From contig CM022952.1 in assembly GCA_012931725.1 (NCBI GenBank), positions 55,133,762 through 55,197,761 of the forward strand: a DNA stretch of 64,000 nt, given 5' to 3'. The DNA comes from Litsea cubeba (Eukaryota; Streptophyta; Magnoliopsida; Laurales; Lauraceae). A program made the position numbers and the translations under genes. Each line of letters starts with the position of its first letter. Within the stretch, counting starts at the first letter, position 1. A model generated the notes under the pieces. That model was not told the DNA's origin, made no database searches, and was given only the letters and a program-made list of their open reading frames with translations. This document shows positions 10,935 to 25,500 of this stretch, in pieces.

Positions 10935-12155
10935 ATGCCTCCTAGAACCAAGAAGGCCACTCCTAGGCGACCTATCAAGAAGGGAAAAGCCACAGCCTCC
11001 TCTAGTAGACCAATAGAGGATAGTGGAAATGAAAGTTCATCTCCTTCATCTTCATCTCCTCCTCCTCCTCCTCCTCCTTCAACCAATTTAAGACTTGACT
11101 CAAACATTTTACAAAGTCTTCAAAGGAGGACTGTAGTAGTGGAAAGAAGGACTATAGTGGAGAAGATTAGTTCCATGGGTTTTAATTTGAGTAATGTACT
11201 TGGCCAAGTGGGATGGGATAGGATTCTCCATTGGGGTGATAATGCATATCCTTCTCTAGTCAAATTCTTGTATGCATCCATCACTAGCACAAATGACTCT
11301 ATTAATGCTTGTTCTTTTACCATCTCCTTTATGGATAGAGATGAAGTGTTTACACCCCAGAGACTAGGATTAATCATGGGGATTCCATGTACTCCTACGG
11401 GAGTAACATTTGTGTCAGATTCTCCTTCGGAGGATGAGAGAATCAAAGCCACAATTGACATATGTGGCTTCAACTGTCCTTGGGATCAAAAGAAACATCA
11501 CCTAACCATCAGTTCCCTAATTCCCATCAATAGGATTCTTCACAATCTCGTTACCTATAATGTATATCCTAGAGGTGGTAATAGAACTGAGCTTACTGCT
11601 TTCATGGTTAGTGTCTTATCCAAGGTTGTGACTGGCACTCCCATTTGTCTACCTTCTCTCATCTGCCATACAACCATCAAGTTTCGAAATTCTATGGCAC
11701 AAAAGAATGCAATTCCATATGGGTTCTTAATGACTTAGATTGCCCTCCAGTTTGGTATTCCCATACCCACTAGAGAAAGCTCCATTTTCAAAGCTCCATT
11801 CTCTTTGACCAATCTGAATCAAATGAATCTCATTCCAAATCCTCAAATCCCCATAGCAGATGATCCTCCATTAGCATAAGAGCCTCCATTGAGACAAGAG
11901 ATACCTAGATCTCCACCTCCTCCTACTCGTGCTTCATCTTCAAGGCATACTCCTGGTCCTTCTACCCCTGGCACATCCTCTGACTGGCAAGCAGCTGTGG
12001 AGTGAGATATAGCCTACTTGAAGAGGAAACAGAAGAAACAATTGAAGACAATCAACAAACTATTCAAATACCTCTCCAAGATCTCAAAGAGCTGCAGAAG
12101 GGATGACGTTGCTAGATCACCATCTCCATCACCTCCATCTCCAGAGTCTGATTAG
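10935..12155 (+). pseudogene. Broken second ORF (plant transposon-protein-like), element 1
   Basis: The frame from ATG 10935 (MPPRTKKATPRRPIKK) runs 406 codons to TAG 12153-12155 but is interrupted by TAG 11736-11738, TAA 11877-11879 and TGA 12003-12005. It aligns along its length with the intact 382-residue ORF of element 2: basic Ser/Pro-rich N-terminus, a central globular part (GWDRILHWGDNAYPSLVKFL; later YPRGGNRTE and PYGFL), and a Lys-rich C-terminal helix ending in SCRRDD. The central pattern resembles the putative plant transposon protein domain often found in plant repeats; function is unknown. Earlier GTG codons in frame are not taken as the start because homology begins at 10935. 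Confidence 0.65.
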
Positions 12156-12781
12156 GAACTAACTATCCATATCACCACATTTTGTGTTTAAATTGGTGTA
12201 TTATTGGTGGTGTATTTTGTATTGGGAACAACGCTGGATAATTAGTTTAGACTTTGTCCTTTAAACTTCTATTTTCAGTTCATGGATGGTCAAGTTTATG
12301 TCACTTGTCAAATTGTAAGACCTTTTAATATCTTTATATTGAATGACATCCTTTGATCTATTTGCCATCTACATGATTGCTTTTTCATTCCTTTACATTG
12401 AGGTTATCAAAATTATGCTATGAGAAAGGTATGTGTTTGCATGTGTATTGATTGCAGATTATTTAGCAATTTGATGTCAATGGGGGAGAAGAAGAAACAT
12501 AAAGACTAAGTGGGAGAAGAAGACTAAAGACTAAAGACTAAAGACTAAGGATGAAGAGAAGAGAAATGATAAGAAACTGAAAAGAAGAAATCTGAAAACA
12601 CCATTGCTAGAACAATGGGGGAGAGCAAGAACAATGGGGGAGAAAAGAGAAGGAGCTGATTATGAACAAAGGGGGAGTTGAAGCAAAAAGATATGAAATG
12701 GATGAATGGTTATGTGTTGATGATAGTTTATAGTTTTTAATGTTAAAGTGTTATTTGCCATCAAATTGCAAAGGGGGAGAT
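12156..12781 (+). other. 3' region and polypurine tract of element 1
   Basis: Non-coding. From about 12480 it is purine-rich, with repeated GGGGGAGA-like motifs. The true PPT, CAAAGGGGGAGAT, directly precedes the 3' LTR. CATCAAATTGCAAA (12759-12772) pairs perfectly with TTTGCAATTTGATG (12799-12812) inside the LTR, leaving the PPT and LTR start in a 26-nt loop. Confidence 0.75.
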
Positions 12782-13544
12782 TGTTAGACCCTAAGTTGTT
12801 TGCAATTTGATGTCTTGCATTTGCATGATATTCATCTCATTACCTTCATTTTCATTTCACAAGTTTCTTCTTTTTTTTAATTAACCTACTCATGTTTTAA
12901 TTTAAACTCTTTTTGGTTGATTTGAATTTTGATTTTAATCATGTTTTTCTTGATGAAACAATTTATAAAAACACCTTTCAAATCTGAGTTTTCAAATGGT
13001 TTCAAAGTTTCACTCTTCAAAAACATCAGATCTTCAGAAAAATTGACCTGACCACTCTGTCGATCAAGTCGTCGGTTCGCATCGGTCAACCCACAAGTGA
13101 ACCAAGGTCAACCGATGGCTCCATCGGTTCCAATTCTAGTGAGCTACATTTTCAGAACTTCTCTATCGGTCTGCTCCTCGGTTCCTATCAGTCAACCGAT
13201 AGTACATGAATTGTAAGACCGAGAGCTCGTCGGTTCAAAAAACAGACAGCAACTTTTTCAACAACTTTGTGCTATCGGTTCACTTATCGGTTCCCTATCG
13301 GTCAACCGATAAATGACGGTCAACCGATGACTGCATATGGGTCAGAAAAACTTTCAAAAATATGACCGTTGCATATGACCATTGAGCTATCGATCGACCG
13401 ACACCTAGTTATCGGTTGACCGATAGGCATCCGTTGGACCACTTTTTCTATAAAAAGCAAGTTGATTCCAAGGAATCAAAGGACAAAAAATGAGACCATT
13501 TTTCGTGTTTTTAGTGCCCAAGCAAAGAAAATGAACTAAGGAAG
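12782..13544 (+). repeat. Truncated 3' LTR of element 1
   Basis: Begins TGTTAGACCCTAAG after the PPT and follows the 5' LTR closely. It stops after AACTAAGGAAG, before the minisatellite and downstream block, where satellite (GGAATTATGAGCG) begins in mid-monomer. About 1.05 kb of LTR is missing. Confidence 0.9.
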
Positions 13545-16500
13545 GGAATTATGAGCGAAACATGGGATTTTCCAACACTTAGGCTTGAAACCGGCCTGCC
13601 GGGGGTCCGAAAGGGAAAACGACCGTGGGAAAAATCGAAAAGTGGTACGAGCACTTCGCTCGAGGGTAGAGTAACTTATAGGAACTAACGGATCGTAAAT
13701 AGAACTTCCGGTTAGAGAATTACGAGCGAAACATGAGATTTTGCAACACTTAGGCTTGAAAACGGCCCGCTAGGGGTCCGGAACGGGAAACGGCCTCCGA
13801 AAAATTGGAAATTGAAACGAATACTTCGTCGAGGGTAGAGTTACTTGTAGGAACTAACGCTTTGCAAATAGGACTCCCGGTCAGAGAATTACGAGCGAAA
13901 CATGGCATTTTCCAACACTCAGGCTCGAAGATGGCCTACCAGGGGTCCGGAACGGGAAACGGTCCAAGAAAAACTAGGAAACCAGCACGAGCACTTCGCT
14001 CAAGGGTAGATTAAACTATAGGAACTAACGGTATGCAAATAGAACTCCCGATTAGAGAATTACAAGCGAAACATGGGATTTTCGAACACGTAGGCTCGAA
14101 AACGGCCCGCCGGGGTCCCGAACGGGAACCGGCCGGGGGAAAAATTGCAAACCGGCACGAGCACTTTGCTCGAGGGTAGAGTAACCTGTAGGAATTGACT
14201 GTTCACAAATCGGACTCCCGGATAGAGAATTACGAGCGAAACATGGGATTTTCCAACACTTAGGCTCGAAAATGGCCCGCTGGGGGTCAAATAGGGCTTA
14301 CGGTTAGAGAATTACGAGCGAAACATGGGATTTTCACACACTTAGGCTTGAAAACGGACCGCCGGGTGTCCGGAATGGGAAACGGCCGTGGGAAAAACCG
14401 AAAAGTAGTACGTGCACTTCGCTCGAGGGTAGAGTAACTTGTAGGAACTAACGGTTAGCAAATAGGACTCCCGGTTAGAGAATTACGAGAGAAACATGGG
14501 ATTTTCCAACACTTAGGCTCGAAAACAGCCCGCCGGGGGCCCAAAATGGGAAACGGCCACAGGAAAAATAAAAAATAGGCACGAGCACTTCGCTCGAGGG
14601 CAGATTAACATGTAGAAACTGACGGTTCGCAAATAGGACTCCCGGTTAGAGAATTAAGAGAGAAACATGGGATTTTCGCACACTTCGGCTCGACAACGGC
14701 CCGCCGGGGACCCGGAACGGGAAATGGCTGTGGGAAAAATCAGAAATGGGCAAGAGCTCTTCGCTTGAGGGTAGAGTAACCCGTAGGAACTGACGGTTCG
14801 CCAATAGGACACGCTGTTAGAGAATTCCGAGCGAAAAACGGGATTTTCAATGACTTAGGCTCGAAAACGGGCTGCTGGGGGTCCGGAACGGGAATCGGCC
14901 GCGGAAATAATTGAAACACAGCATGAGCACTTCGCTCGGGGGTAGAGTTCCTTCTGTGACTGACGGTACGCAAATAGGACTCACGGTTAGAGAATTAGGA
15001 GCGAAACATGGGATTTTCCCACACTTAGGCTTGAAAACGGCCCGCCGGGGGTCCGGAAGGGAAAACGACTATGGGAAAAATCGAAAAGTGGAACGAGCAC
15101 TTCGCTCGAGGGTAGAGTAACTTGTAGAAACTAACGGTTCGTAAATAGGACTCCCGGTTAGAGAATGACGAGCGAAACATGGCATTTTCCAACACTCAGG
15201 CTCGAAGATGGCCTACCAGGGGTCCGGAACGGGAAACGGTCCAAGAAAAACTAGGAAACCAGCACGAGCACTTCGTTCGAGGGTATATTAAACTGTAGGA
15301 ACTGACGGTACGGCAAATAGGACTCCCGGTTTGAGAATTACAAGCGAACATAGGATTTTCCAACACGTAGGCTTGAAAACGGCCCGCCGGTGGCCCGAAA
15401 CGGGAAACGGCCATCCGAAAAATTCCGAACCGGCACGAGAGCTTTGCTCGAGCGTAGAGTAACCTGTAGGAATTGACGGTTCTCAAATAGGACTCCGGAT
15501 AGAGAATTACGAGCGAAACAAGGGATTTTCCAACAATTAGGCTCGAAAATGGCCCGCTGGGGGTCCGAAATGGGAAACGGCCGTAGGAAAAATAAAAAAA
15601 TGGCAGGAGCACTTCACTCGATGGTAGATTAACCTGTAGGAACTGACGGTTCGAAAATAAGAATCCCGGTTAGAGAATTAAGAGAGAAACATGGGATTTT
15701 CCCACACTTCGTCTCGACAACGGCTCGCCGGGGGCCCGGAATGGGAAACGGCTGTGGGAAAAATCAGAAATCGGCAATAGCACTTCGCTGGAGGGTAGAG
15801 TAACCTGTAGGAACTGACGGTTCGCCAATAGGACTCGCGGTTAGAGAATTACGTGCGAAAAATGGGATTTTCGAAGACTTAGGCTCGAAAACGGGCCGCT
15901 GGGGGTTCGGAACGGGAATCGGCCGCGGGAATAATTGAAACCCAACACGAGCACCTCGTTTGAGAGGTAGTGTAACCTCTGTGATTGATGGTTCGCAAAT
16001 AGGGCTCACGGTTACAGAATTACGAGCGAAACATGTGATTTTCACACACTTAGGCTTGAAATCGGACCGCCGGGTGTCCGAAATGGGAAACGGCCGTGGG
16101 AAAAATCGAAAAGTAGTACGAGCACTTCGCTCGAGGGTAAAGTAACTTGTAGGAACTAACGGTTCCCAAATAGGACTCCCGGTTAGAGAATTACGAGAGA
16201 AACATGGGATTTTCCAACACTTAGGCTCGAAAACAGCCCACTGGGGGCCCGAAATGGGAAACAACCACAGGAAAAATCGAAAAATGGCACGAGCACTTCG
16301 CTCGAGGGTAGATTAACTTGTAGGAACTGATGGTTCGCAAATAAGACTCCGGTTAGAGAATTAAGAGAGAAACATGGGATTTTCGCACACTTCGGCTCGA
16401 CAACGGCCCGCCGGGGGCCCGAAACGGGAAACGGCTGCGGGAAAAATTAGAAACCGGCAAGAGCACTTCGGTCGAGGGTAGAGTAACCTGTAGGAACTGA

Positions 16501-19500
16501 CGGTTCGCTAATAGGACTCGCTGTTAGTGAATTACGAGCGAAAAATGGGATTTTCCAAGATTTAGGCTCGAAAACGGGCTGCTGGGGCCCCGGAATGGGA
16601 ATCGGCCACGGAAATAATTGAAACCCGGCACGAGCATTTCGTTCGGGGGTAGAGTAACTTCTGTGACTGACGGTACATAAATAGGACTCACGGTTAGAGA
16701 ATTACGAGCAAAACATGGGATTTTCCGACACTTAGGCTTGAAAATGGCCCGCCGGGGGTCCGGAAGGGAAAACGACCGTGGGAAAAATCGAAAAGTGGTA
16801 CGAGCACTTCGCTTGAGGGTAGAGTAAATTGTAGGAACTAACGATTCATAAATAGGACTCCCAGTGAGAGAATTACGAGCGAAACATGAGATTTTGCAAC
16901 ACTTAGGCTCGAAAACGGCCTGCCAGGGATCCGAAATGGGAAACGGCCTCCGGAAAATTGGAAATCGAAACGAACACTTCGCTCGAGGGTAGAGTAACTT
17001 GTAGGAACTGAAGCTTCGCAATTAGGACTCCCGATCAGAGAATTACGAGCGAAACATGGCATTTTCCAACACTCAGCCTCGAAGATGGCCTACCAGGGGT
17101 CCGGAACGGGAAATGGCCCAAGAAAAACTAGGAAACCATCACGAGCACTTCGTTCAAGGGTAGATTAAACTGTAGGAACTGACGACACGCAAATACGACT
17201 CCCGATTAGAGAATTACAAGCGAAACATGGGATTTTCCAACACGTAGGCTCGAAAGCGGCCCGCCGGGGGCCTGAAATGGGAAACGGCCAGGGGAAAAAT
17301 TACAAACCGACACGAGCACTTTGCTCAAGGGTAGAGTAACCTGTAGGAATTGACGGTTCACAAATAGGACTCCTGGTTAGAGAATTACGAGCGAAACATG
17401 GGATTTTCCAACACTTAGGCTCGAAAACGGCCCACTGGGAGTCCTAAATGGGAAACGGCCTTCGCTCGAGGGCAGATTAACATGTAGGAAATGACGGTTC
17501 GCAAATAGGACTCCCGGTTAGAGAATTAAGAGAGAAACATGGGATTTTCGCACACTTCGGCTCGACAACGGCCCGCCGGAGGCCCAGAACGGGAAATGGC
17601 TGCGGGAAAAATCAGAAAACGGCAAGGGCTCTTCGCTCGAGGGTAGAGTAACCCGTAGGAACTGACGGTTCGCCAATAGGACACGCTGTTAGAGAATTCC
17701 GAGCGAAAAATGGGATTTTCAATGACTTAGGCTCGAAAACGGGCTGCTGGGGGTCCGGAACGGGAATCGACCACGGAAATAATTGAAACCCAGCACGAAC
17801 ACTTCGCTCAGGGGTAGAGTAACTTCTGTGACTGGCGGCATGCAAATAGGACTCACGGTTAGAGAATTACGAGCGAAACATGGGATTTTCCCACACTTAG
17901 GCTTGAAAACTGCCCGCCGGGGGTTCGGAAGGGAAAACGACTATGGGAAAAATCGAAAAGTGGAACGAGCACTTCGCTCGAGGGTAGAGTAACTTGTAGG
18001 AACTAACGGTTCGTAAATAGGACTCCCGGTTAGAGAATGACGAGCGAAACATTAGATTTTGCAACACTTAGGCTCGAAAACGGCCCGCCAGGGGTCCGGA
18101 ACGGGAAACGGCCTCCAGAAAATTGGAAATCGAAACCAACACTTCGCTCAAGGGTATAGTAACATGTAGGAACTGACGGTTCGCAAATAGGACTCCCGGT
18201 TAGAGAAATAAGAGAGAAACATGGGATTTTCGCACACTTCGGCTCGACAACGGCCCGCCGGGGGCCCGGAACGGGAAATGGCTGCGGGAAAAATCAGAAA
18301 TCGGCAAGAGCACTTCACTCAAGGGTAGAGTAGCCTGTAGGAACTGACGGTTCGCCAATAGGACACGCGGTTAGAGAGTTACGAGCGAAAAATGGGATTT
18401 TCCAAGACTTAGGCTCGAAAATGGGCCGTTGGGGGTCCGGAACGGGAATCGGCCGGGGGTTATAATTGGAACCCGGCACGAGCACTTCGTTCGGGGGTAG
18501 AGTAACTTCTGTGACTGACGGTTCGCAAATAGGGCTCACGGTTAGAGAATTGCGAGCGAAACATTGCATTTTCCCACACTTAGGCTTGAAAACGGTCTGC
18601 CGGGGGTCCCCAACGGGAAACGGCAATGGGAAAAATCGAAAAGTGGTACGAGCACTTCGCTCGAGGGTAGAGTAACTTGTAGGAACTGACAGTTAGTAAA
18701 TAGGACTCCCGGTTAGAGAATCACGAGCGAAACATGAGATTTTGCTACACATGGGCTCGAAAACAGCTCGGCAGGGGTCCGGAATGGAAAACGGCCTCAA
18801 GAAAATTGGAAACCAAAACAAACACTTCGCTCGAGGGTATAGTAACTTGTAGGGCCCGCCAAGGGTCCGGGACGGGAAACGGCATCCGGAAAATTGGAAA
18901 TCGAAACCAACACTTTGCTCAAGGGTATAGTAACTTGTAAGAACTGACGCTTCGCAAATAGGACTCCCGGTCAGAGAATTACGAGCGAAACAAGGCATTT
19001 TCCAACACTTAGGCTCGAAAATGGCCTACCAGGGGTCCGGAATGGGAAACGGTCCAAGAAAAACTAGGAAACCGGCACGAGCACTTCGCTCGAGGCTATA
19101 TTAAATTGTAGGAACTGACGGAACGCAAATAGGACTCCCGGTTTGAGAATTACAAGCGAAACATGGGATTTTCCAACACGTAGGCTCGAAAACGGCCCGC
19201 CGGGGGCCCGAAACGGGAAACGTCTGTGGAAAAAATTACAAACGGGCACAAGCACTTTGCTCGAACATAGAGTAACCTGTAGGAATTGACGGTTCTCAAA
19301 TAGGACTCCCGGATAGAGAATTACGAGCGAAACATGGGATTTTCCAACACTTAGGCTCGAAAATGGCCCGCCGGGGGTCCGAAATGGGAAACGGCCACAG
19401 GAAAAGTCAAAAAATGGCACGAGCACTTCGCTCGAGGGTAGATTAACCTGTAGAAACTGACGGTTCGCGAATAGGACTCCCGGTTAGAGAATTAAGAGAG

Positions 19501-22500
19501 AAACATGGGATTTTCGCACACTTCGGCTCGACAACGGCGCGCCGGGGGCCCGGAACGGGAAACGGCTGCGGGAAAAATCAGAAACCGGAAAGAGCACTTC
19601 GCTCGAGGGTAGAGTAACCTGTAGGAACTGACGGTTCACCAATAGGACTCGCTGTTAGAGAATTACGAGCGAAAAATGGGATTTTCCAAGACTTAGGCTC
19701 GAAAACGGGCTGCTGGGGGTCCGGAATGGGAATCGGCCGCGAAAATAATTAAAACCCGGCACGAGCACTTCAATCGGGGGTAGAGTAACTTCTGTGACTG
19801 ACGGTGCGCAAATAAGACTCACGGTTAGAGAATTACGAGCGAAACATGGGATTTTCCCACACTTATGCTTGAAAACGGCCCGCCGGGGGTCCGGAAGGGA
19901 AAACGACTGTGGGAAAAATCGAAAAGTGGTACGAGCACTTCGCTCGAGGGTAGAGTGACTTGTAGGAACTAACGGTTCATAAATAGGACTCCCGGTTAGA
20001 GAATTACGAGCGAAACATTAGATTTTGCAACACTTAGGCCCGAAAACGGCCCGCCAGGGGTCCGGAACGGGAAACGGCCTCCAGAAAATTGGAAATCGAA
20101 ACCAACACTTCGCTCAAGGGTATAGTAACTTGTAGGAACTGACGCTTCGCAAATAGGACTCCCGGTCAGAGAATTACGAGCGAAACATGGCATTTTCCAA
20201 CACTCAGGCTCAAAGATGACCTACTAGGGGTCCGGAATGGGAAACAGTCCAAGAAAAACTAGGAAACCAGCACGAGCACTTCACTCAAGTGTAGATTAAA
20301 TGATAGGAACTGACGGTACACAAATAGGACTCCCGATTAGAGAATTACAAGCGAAACATGGGATTTTCCAACACGTAGGCTCGAAAACGGCCCGCCGGGG
20401 GCCCGAAACGGGAAACGGCCGGGGTAAAAATTGCAAACCGGCACGAGCACTTTGCTCGAGGGTAGAGTAACCTATAGGAATTGACGGTTCACAAATAGGA
20501 CTTCCGGTTAGAGAATTATGAGCGAAACATGGGATTTTCCAACACTTAACCTCGAAAACGGCCCGCTTGGGGTCCGAAATGGGAAACGGCCACAGGAAAA
20601 TTTTAAAAATGGCACGAGCACTTCGTTCGAGGTTAGATTAACCTGTAGGAACTGACGGTTCGCAGATAAGACTCCCGGTTAGAGAATTAAGAGAGAAACA
20701 TGGGATTTTCCCACACTTCGGCTCGACAACGGCCCGCCGGGGGCCCGGAACGGGAAACGGCTGCGGGAAAAATAAAAAATCGGCAAGAGCACTTCGCTCG
20801 AGGGTAGAGTAACCTGTAGGAACTGACGGTTCGCCAATAGGACTCGCGGTTAGAGAATTACGTGCGAAAAATGGGATTTTCCAAGACTTAGGCTCGAAAA
20901 TGGGCCTCTGGGGGTCCGGAATGGGAATCGGCCGCGGGAATAATTGAAACCCAACACGAGCACCTCGTTTGGGTGTAGTGTAACCTCTGTGATTGATGGT
21001 TCGCAAATAGGGCTCACGGTTAGAGAATTACGAGCAAAACATGGGATTTTCACACACTTAGGCTTGAAATCGGACCGCCGGATGTCCGGAACGGGAAACG
21101 GCCGTGGGAAAAATCGAAAAGTAGTACGAGCACTTCGTTCGAGGGTAGAGTAACTTGTAAGAACTAACGGTTCGCAAATAGAACTCCCGGATAGAGAATT
21201 ACTAGAGAAACATGGGATTTTCCAACACTTACGCTCGAAAACAGCCCGCCGGGGGCCCAAATTGGGAAACGGCCACAGGAAAAATCGAAAAATGGCACGA
21301 GCACTTCGCTCGAGGGTAGATTAACTTGTAGGAACTGAAGGTTCGCAAATAGGACTCCGGTTAGAGAATTAAGAGAGAAACATAGGATTTTCGCACACTT
21401 CGGCTCGACAACGGCCCGCCGGGGCCCCAGAACAGGAAATGGCTGCGGAAAAAATCAGAAACCGGCAAGCGCACTTCGCTCGAGGGTAGAGTAACCTGCA
21501 GGAACTGACGGCTCGCCAATTGGACACGCTGTTAGAGAATTCCGAGCGAAAAATGGGATTTTCAATGACTTAGGCTCGAAAACGGGCTGCTGGGGTTCCG
21601 AAATGGGAATCGGCAGTGGAAATAATTGAAACCCAGCACGAGCACTTCGCTCGGGGGTAGAGTAACTTCTGTGATTGACGGTACGCAAATAGGATTCACG
21701 GTTAGAGAATTACGAGCGAAACATGGGATTTTCCCACACATAGGCTTGAAAATGGCCTGCCGGGGGTCCGGAAGGGAAAACGACTGTGGGAAAAGTCGAA
21801 AAGTGGTACGCCCACTTCGCTCGAGGGTAGAGTAACTGGTAGGAACTAACGGTTCGTAAATAGGACTCCCGGTTAGAGAATGACGAGCGAAACATTAGAT
21901 TTTGCAACACTTGGGCTCGAAAATAGCCCGCCAGGGGTCCGGAATGGGAAACGGCCTCCAGAAAATTGGAAATCGAAACCAACACTTCGCTCAAGGGTAT
22001 AGTAACTTGTAGGAACTGACGCTTCGCAAATAGGACTCCCGGTCAGAGAACTACGGGCGAAACATGGCATTTTCCAACACTCAGGCTCGAAGATGGCCTA
22101 CCAGGGGTCCGGAACGGGAAACGGTCCAAGAAAAACTAGGAAACCAGCACGAGCACTTCGCTCGAGGGTATATTAAACCGTAGGAACTGACGGTACGCAA
22201 ATAGGACTCCTGGTTTGAGAATTACAAGCGAAAGATAGGATTTTCCAACACGTAGGCTTGAAAACGGCCCGACGGTGGCCCGAAATGGGAAACGGCCATC
22301 CGAAAAATTCCGAACTGGCACGAGCACTTTGCTCAAGTGTAGAGTAACCTGTAGGAATTGACGGTTCTCAAATAGGACTCCCGGATAGAGAATTCAGAGC
22401 GAAAAATGGGATTTTCCAACACTTAGGCTCGAAAATGGCCCGCTGGGGGTCAAAAATGGGAAACGGCCACAGGAAAAATAAAAAAATGGCACGAGCACTT

Positions 22501-25500
22501 CACTCGAGGGTAGATTAACCTGTAGGAACTGACGGTTCGAAAATAGGAATCCCGGTTAGAGAATTAAGAGAGAAACGTGGGATTTTCCCACACTTTGTCT
22601 CGACAACGGCACGCCGGGGGCCCGGAACGGGAAACGTCTGCGGGAAAAATCAGAAATCGGCAATAGCACTTCGCTGGAAGGTAGAGTAACCTGTCGGAAC
22701 TGACGGTTCGCCAATAGGACTCGCGGTTAGAGAATTACGTGCGAAAAATGGGATTTTCGAAGACTTAGGCTCGAAAATGGGCCGCTGGGGGTCCGGAACG
22801 GGAATCGGCCGCGGGAATAATTGAAACCCAACACGAGCACCTCGTTTGGGGGTAGTGTAACCTCTGTGATTGATGGTTCGCAAATAGGGCTCACTGTTAG
22901 AGAATTACGAGCGAAACATGGGATTTTCACACACTTAGGCTTGAAATCGGACCGCCAGGTGTCCGGAATGGGAAACGGCCGTGGGAAAAATCGAGAAGTA
23001 GTACGAGCACATCGCTCGAGGGTAGAGTAACTTGTAGGAACTAACGGTTCGCAAATAGGGCTCCCGGTTAGAGAATTACGAGAGAAACATGGGATTTTCC
23101 AACACTTAGGCTCGAAAACAGCCCGACGGGCGCCCGAAATGGGAAACGTCCACAGGAAAAATCGAAAAATGGCACGAGCACTTCGCTCGAGGGTAGATTA
23201 ACTTGTAGGAACTGACGGCTCGCAAATAGGACTCCGGTTAGGGAATTAAGAGAGAAACATGGGATTTTCGCACACTTCGGCTCGACAACGGCCCGCCGGG
23301 GGCCTGAAACGGGAAACGGCTGCGGGAAAAATTAGAGACCAGCAAGAGCACTTCGCTAGAGGGTAAAGTAACCTGTAGGAACTGACGGTTCGCCAATAGG
23401 ACTCGCTGTTAGTGAATTACGAGCGAAAAATGGGATTTTCCAAGACTTAGGCTCGAAAACGGGCTGCTGGGGCCCCGGAACGGGAATCGGCCACGGAAAT
23501 AATTGAAACCCAGCACGAGCATCTCGCTCGGGGGTAGAGTAACTTCTGTGACTGACGGTATGTAAATAGGACTCATGGTTAGAGAATGACAAGCGAAACA
23601 TGGGATTTTCCGACACTTAGGCTTGAAAACGGCCCGCCGGGGGTCCGGAAGGGAAAACGACCGTGGGAAAAATCAAAAAGTGGTACGAGCACTTCGCTTG
23701 AGGGTAGAGTAACTTGTAGGAACTGACGGTTAGCAAATAGGACTCCGGTTAGAGAATTAAGAGAGAAACATGGGATTTTCGCACACTTCGGCTCGACAAC
23801 GGCCCGCCGGGGGCCCGAAACGGGAAACGGCTGCGGGAAAAATTAGAAACCGGCAAGAGCACTTCGCTCGAGGGTAGAGTAACCTGTAGCAACTGACGGT
23901 TCGCTAATAGGACTCGCTGTTAGTGAATTACGAGCGAAAAATGGGATTTTCCAAGACTTAGGCTCGAAAACGGGCTGTTGGGGCCCCGGAACAGGAATCG
24001 GCCACAGAAATAATTGAAACCCGGCACGAGCATTTCGCTTGGGGGTAGAGTAACTTCTGTGACTGACGGTACATAAATAGGACTCACGGTTAGAGAATTA
24101 CGAGCGAAACATGGCATTTTCCGACACTTAGGCTTGAAAACGGCCCGCCGGGGGTCCGGAAGTGAAAACGACCGTGGGAAAAATCAAAAAGTGGTACGAG
24201 CACTTCGCTTCGATTGGAGAGTAACTCGTCGGAACTAACGGTTAGTAAATAGGACTCCCGGTTAGAGAATTACGAGCGAAACATGAGATTTTGCAACACA
24301 TAGGCTCGAAAACAGCCCGCCTGGGGTCCGGAATGGGAAACGGCCTAGAGAAGATTGGAAACCAAAACGAACACTTCGCTCGAGGGTAGAGTAACTTGTA
24401 GGAACTGACATTTCGCAAATAGGACTCCCGGTCAGAGAATTACGAGCGAAACAAGGCATTTTCCAACACTTAGGCTCGAAAATGGCCTACCAGGGGTCCG
24501 AAACGGGAAACGGTCCAAGAAAAACAAGGAAACCAGCACGAGCACTTCGTTCGAGGCTTTATTAAACTGTAGGAACTGACGGAACGCAAATAGGACTCCC
24601 TGTTTGAGAATTACAAGCGAAACATGGGATTTTCCAACACGTAGGCTCGAAAATGGCCCGCCGGGGGCCCGAAACGGGAAAGGTCCCTGGAAAAAATTGC
24701 AAACCGGCACGAGCACTTTGCTCGAGCAAAGAGTAACCTGTAGGAATTGACGGTTCTCAAAAAGGACTCCCGGATAGAGAATTACGAGCGAAACATGGGA
24801 TTTTCCAACACTTAGGCTCGAAAATGCCCGCCGGGGGTCCGAAATAGGAAACGGCCGCAGGAAAAGTCGAGAAATGGCACGAGCACTTCGCTCGAGGGTA
24901 GATTAACCTGTAGGAACTGATGGTTCGCAAATAGGACTCCCGGTTAGAGAATTAAGAGAGAAACATGGGATTTTCGCACACTTCGGCTCGACAACGGCGC
25001 GCCGGGGGCCCGGAACGGGAAACGGCTATGGGAAAAATCAGAAACCGGCAAGAGCAGTTCGCTCGAGGGCAGAGTAACCTATAGGAACTGACGGTTCACC
25101 AATAGGACTCGCTGTTAGAGAATTACGAGCGAAAAATGGGATTTTCCAAGACTTAGGCTCGAAAACGGGCTGCTGGGGGTCCGGAATGGGAATCGGCCGC
25201 GGAAATAATTAAAACCCGGCACGAGCACTTCGCTCGGGGGTAGAGTAACTTCTGTGACTGACGGTATGCAAATAAGACTCACGGTTAGAGAATTACGAGC
25301 GAAACATGGGATTTTCCCACACTTAGGCTTGAAAACGGCCCGCCGGGGGTCCGGAAGGGAAAACGACTGTGGGAAAAATCGAATAGTGGTACGAGCACTT
25401 CGCTCGAGGGTAGAGTAACTTGTAGGAACTAACGGTTCGTAAATAGGACTCCCGGTTAGAGAATGACGAGCGAAGCATTAGATTTTGCAACACTTAGGCT

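Larger units (their letters stand above)
6532..13544 (+). mobile_element. Element 1: non-autonomous copia-type LTR retrotransposon, 3' truncated
   Basis: Order: 5' LTR (6532-8343), duplicated primer site, broken gag, post-gag hairpin, broken second ORF, purine-rich tract and PPT, then a 3' LTR cut at 13544 after about 763 bp where satellite resumes. LTRs start TGTTAGACCC and the 5' LTR ends GGACTTTCA. No pol domain is present. Frameshifts and stops in both ORFs show it is the oldest of the three coding elements. No 3' target duplication can be checked because the 3' end is missing; the 5' flank is AGAGT (6527-6531). Copia assignment rests on the primer site, the PPT and the SIRE/Maximus-like Gag. 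Confidence 0.85.
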
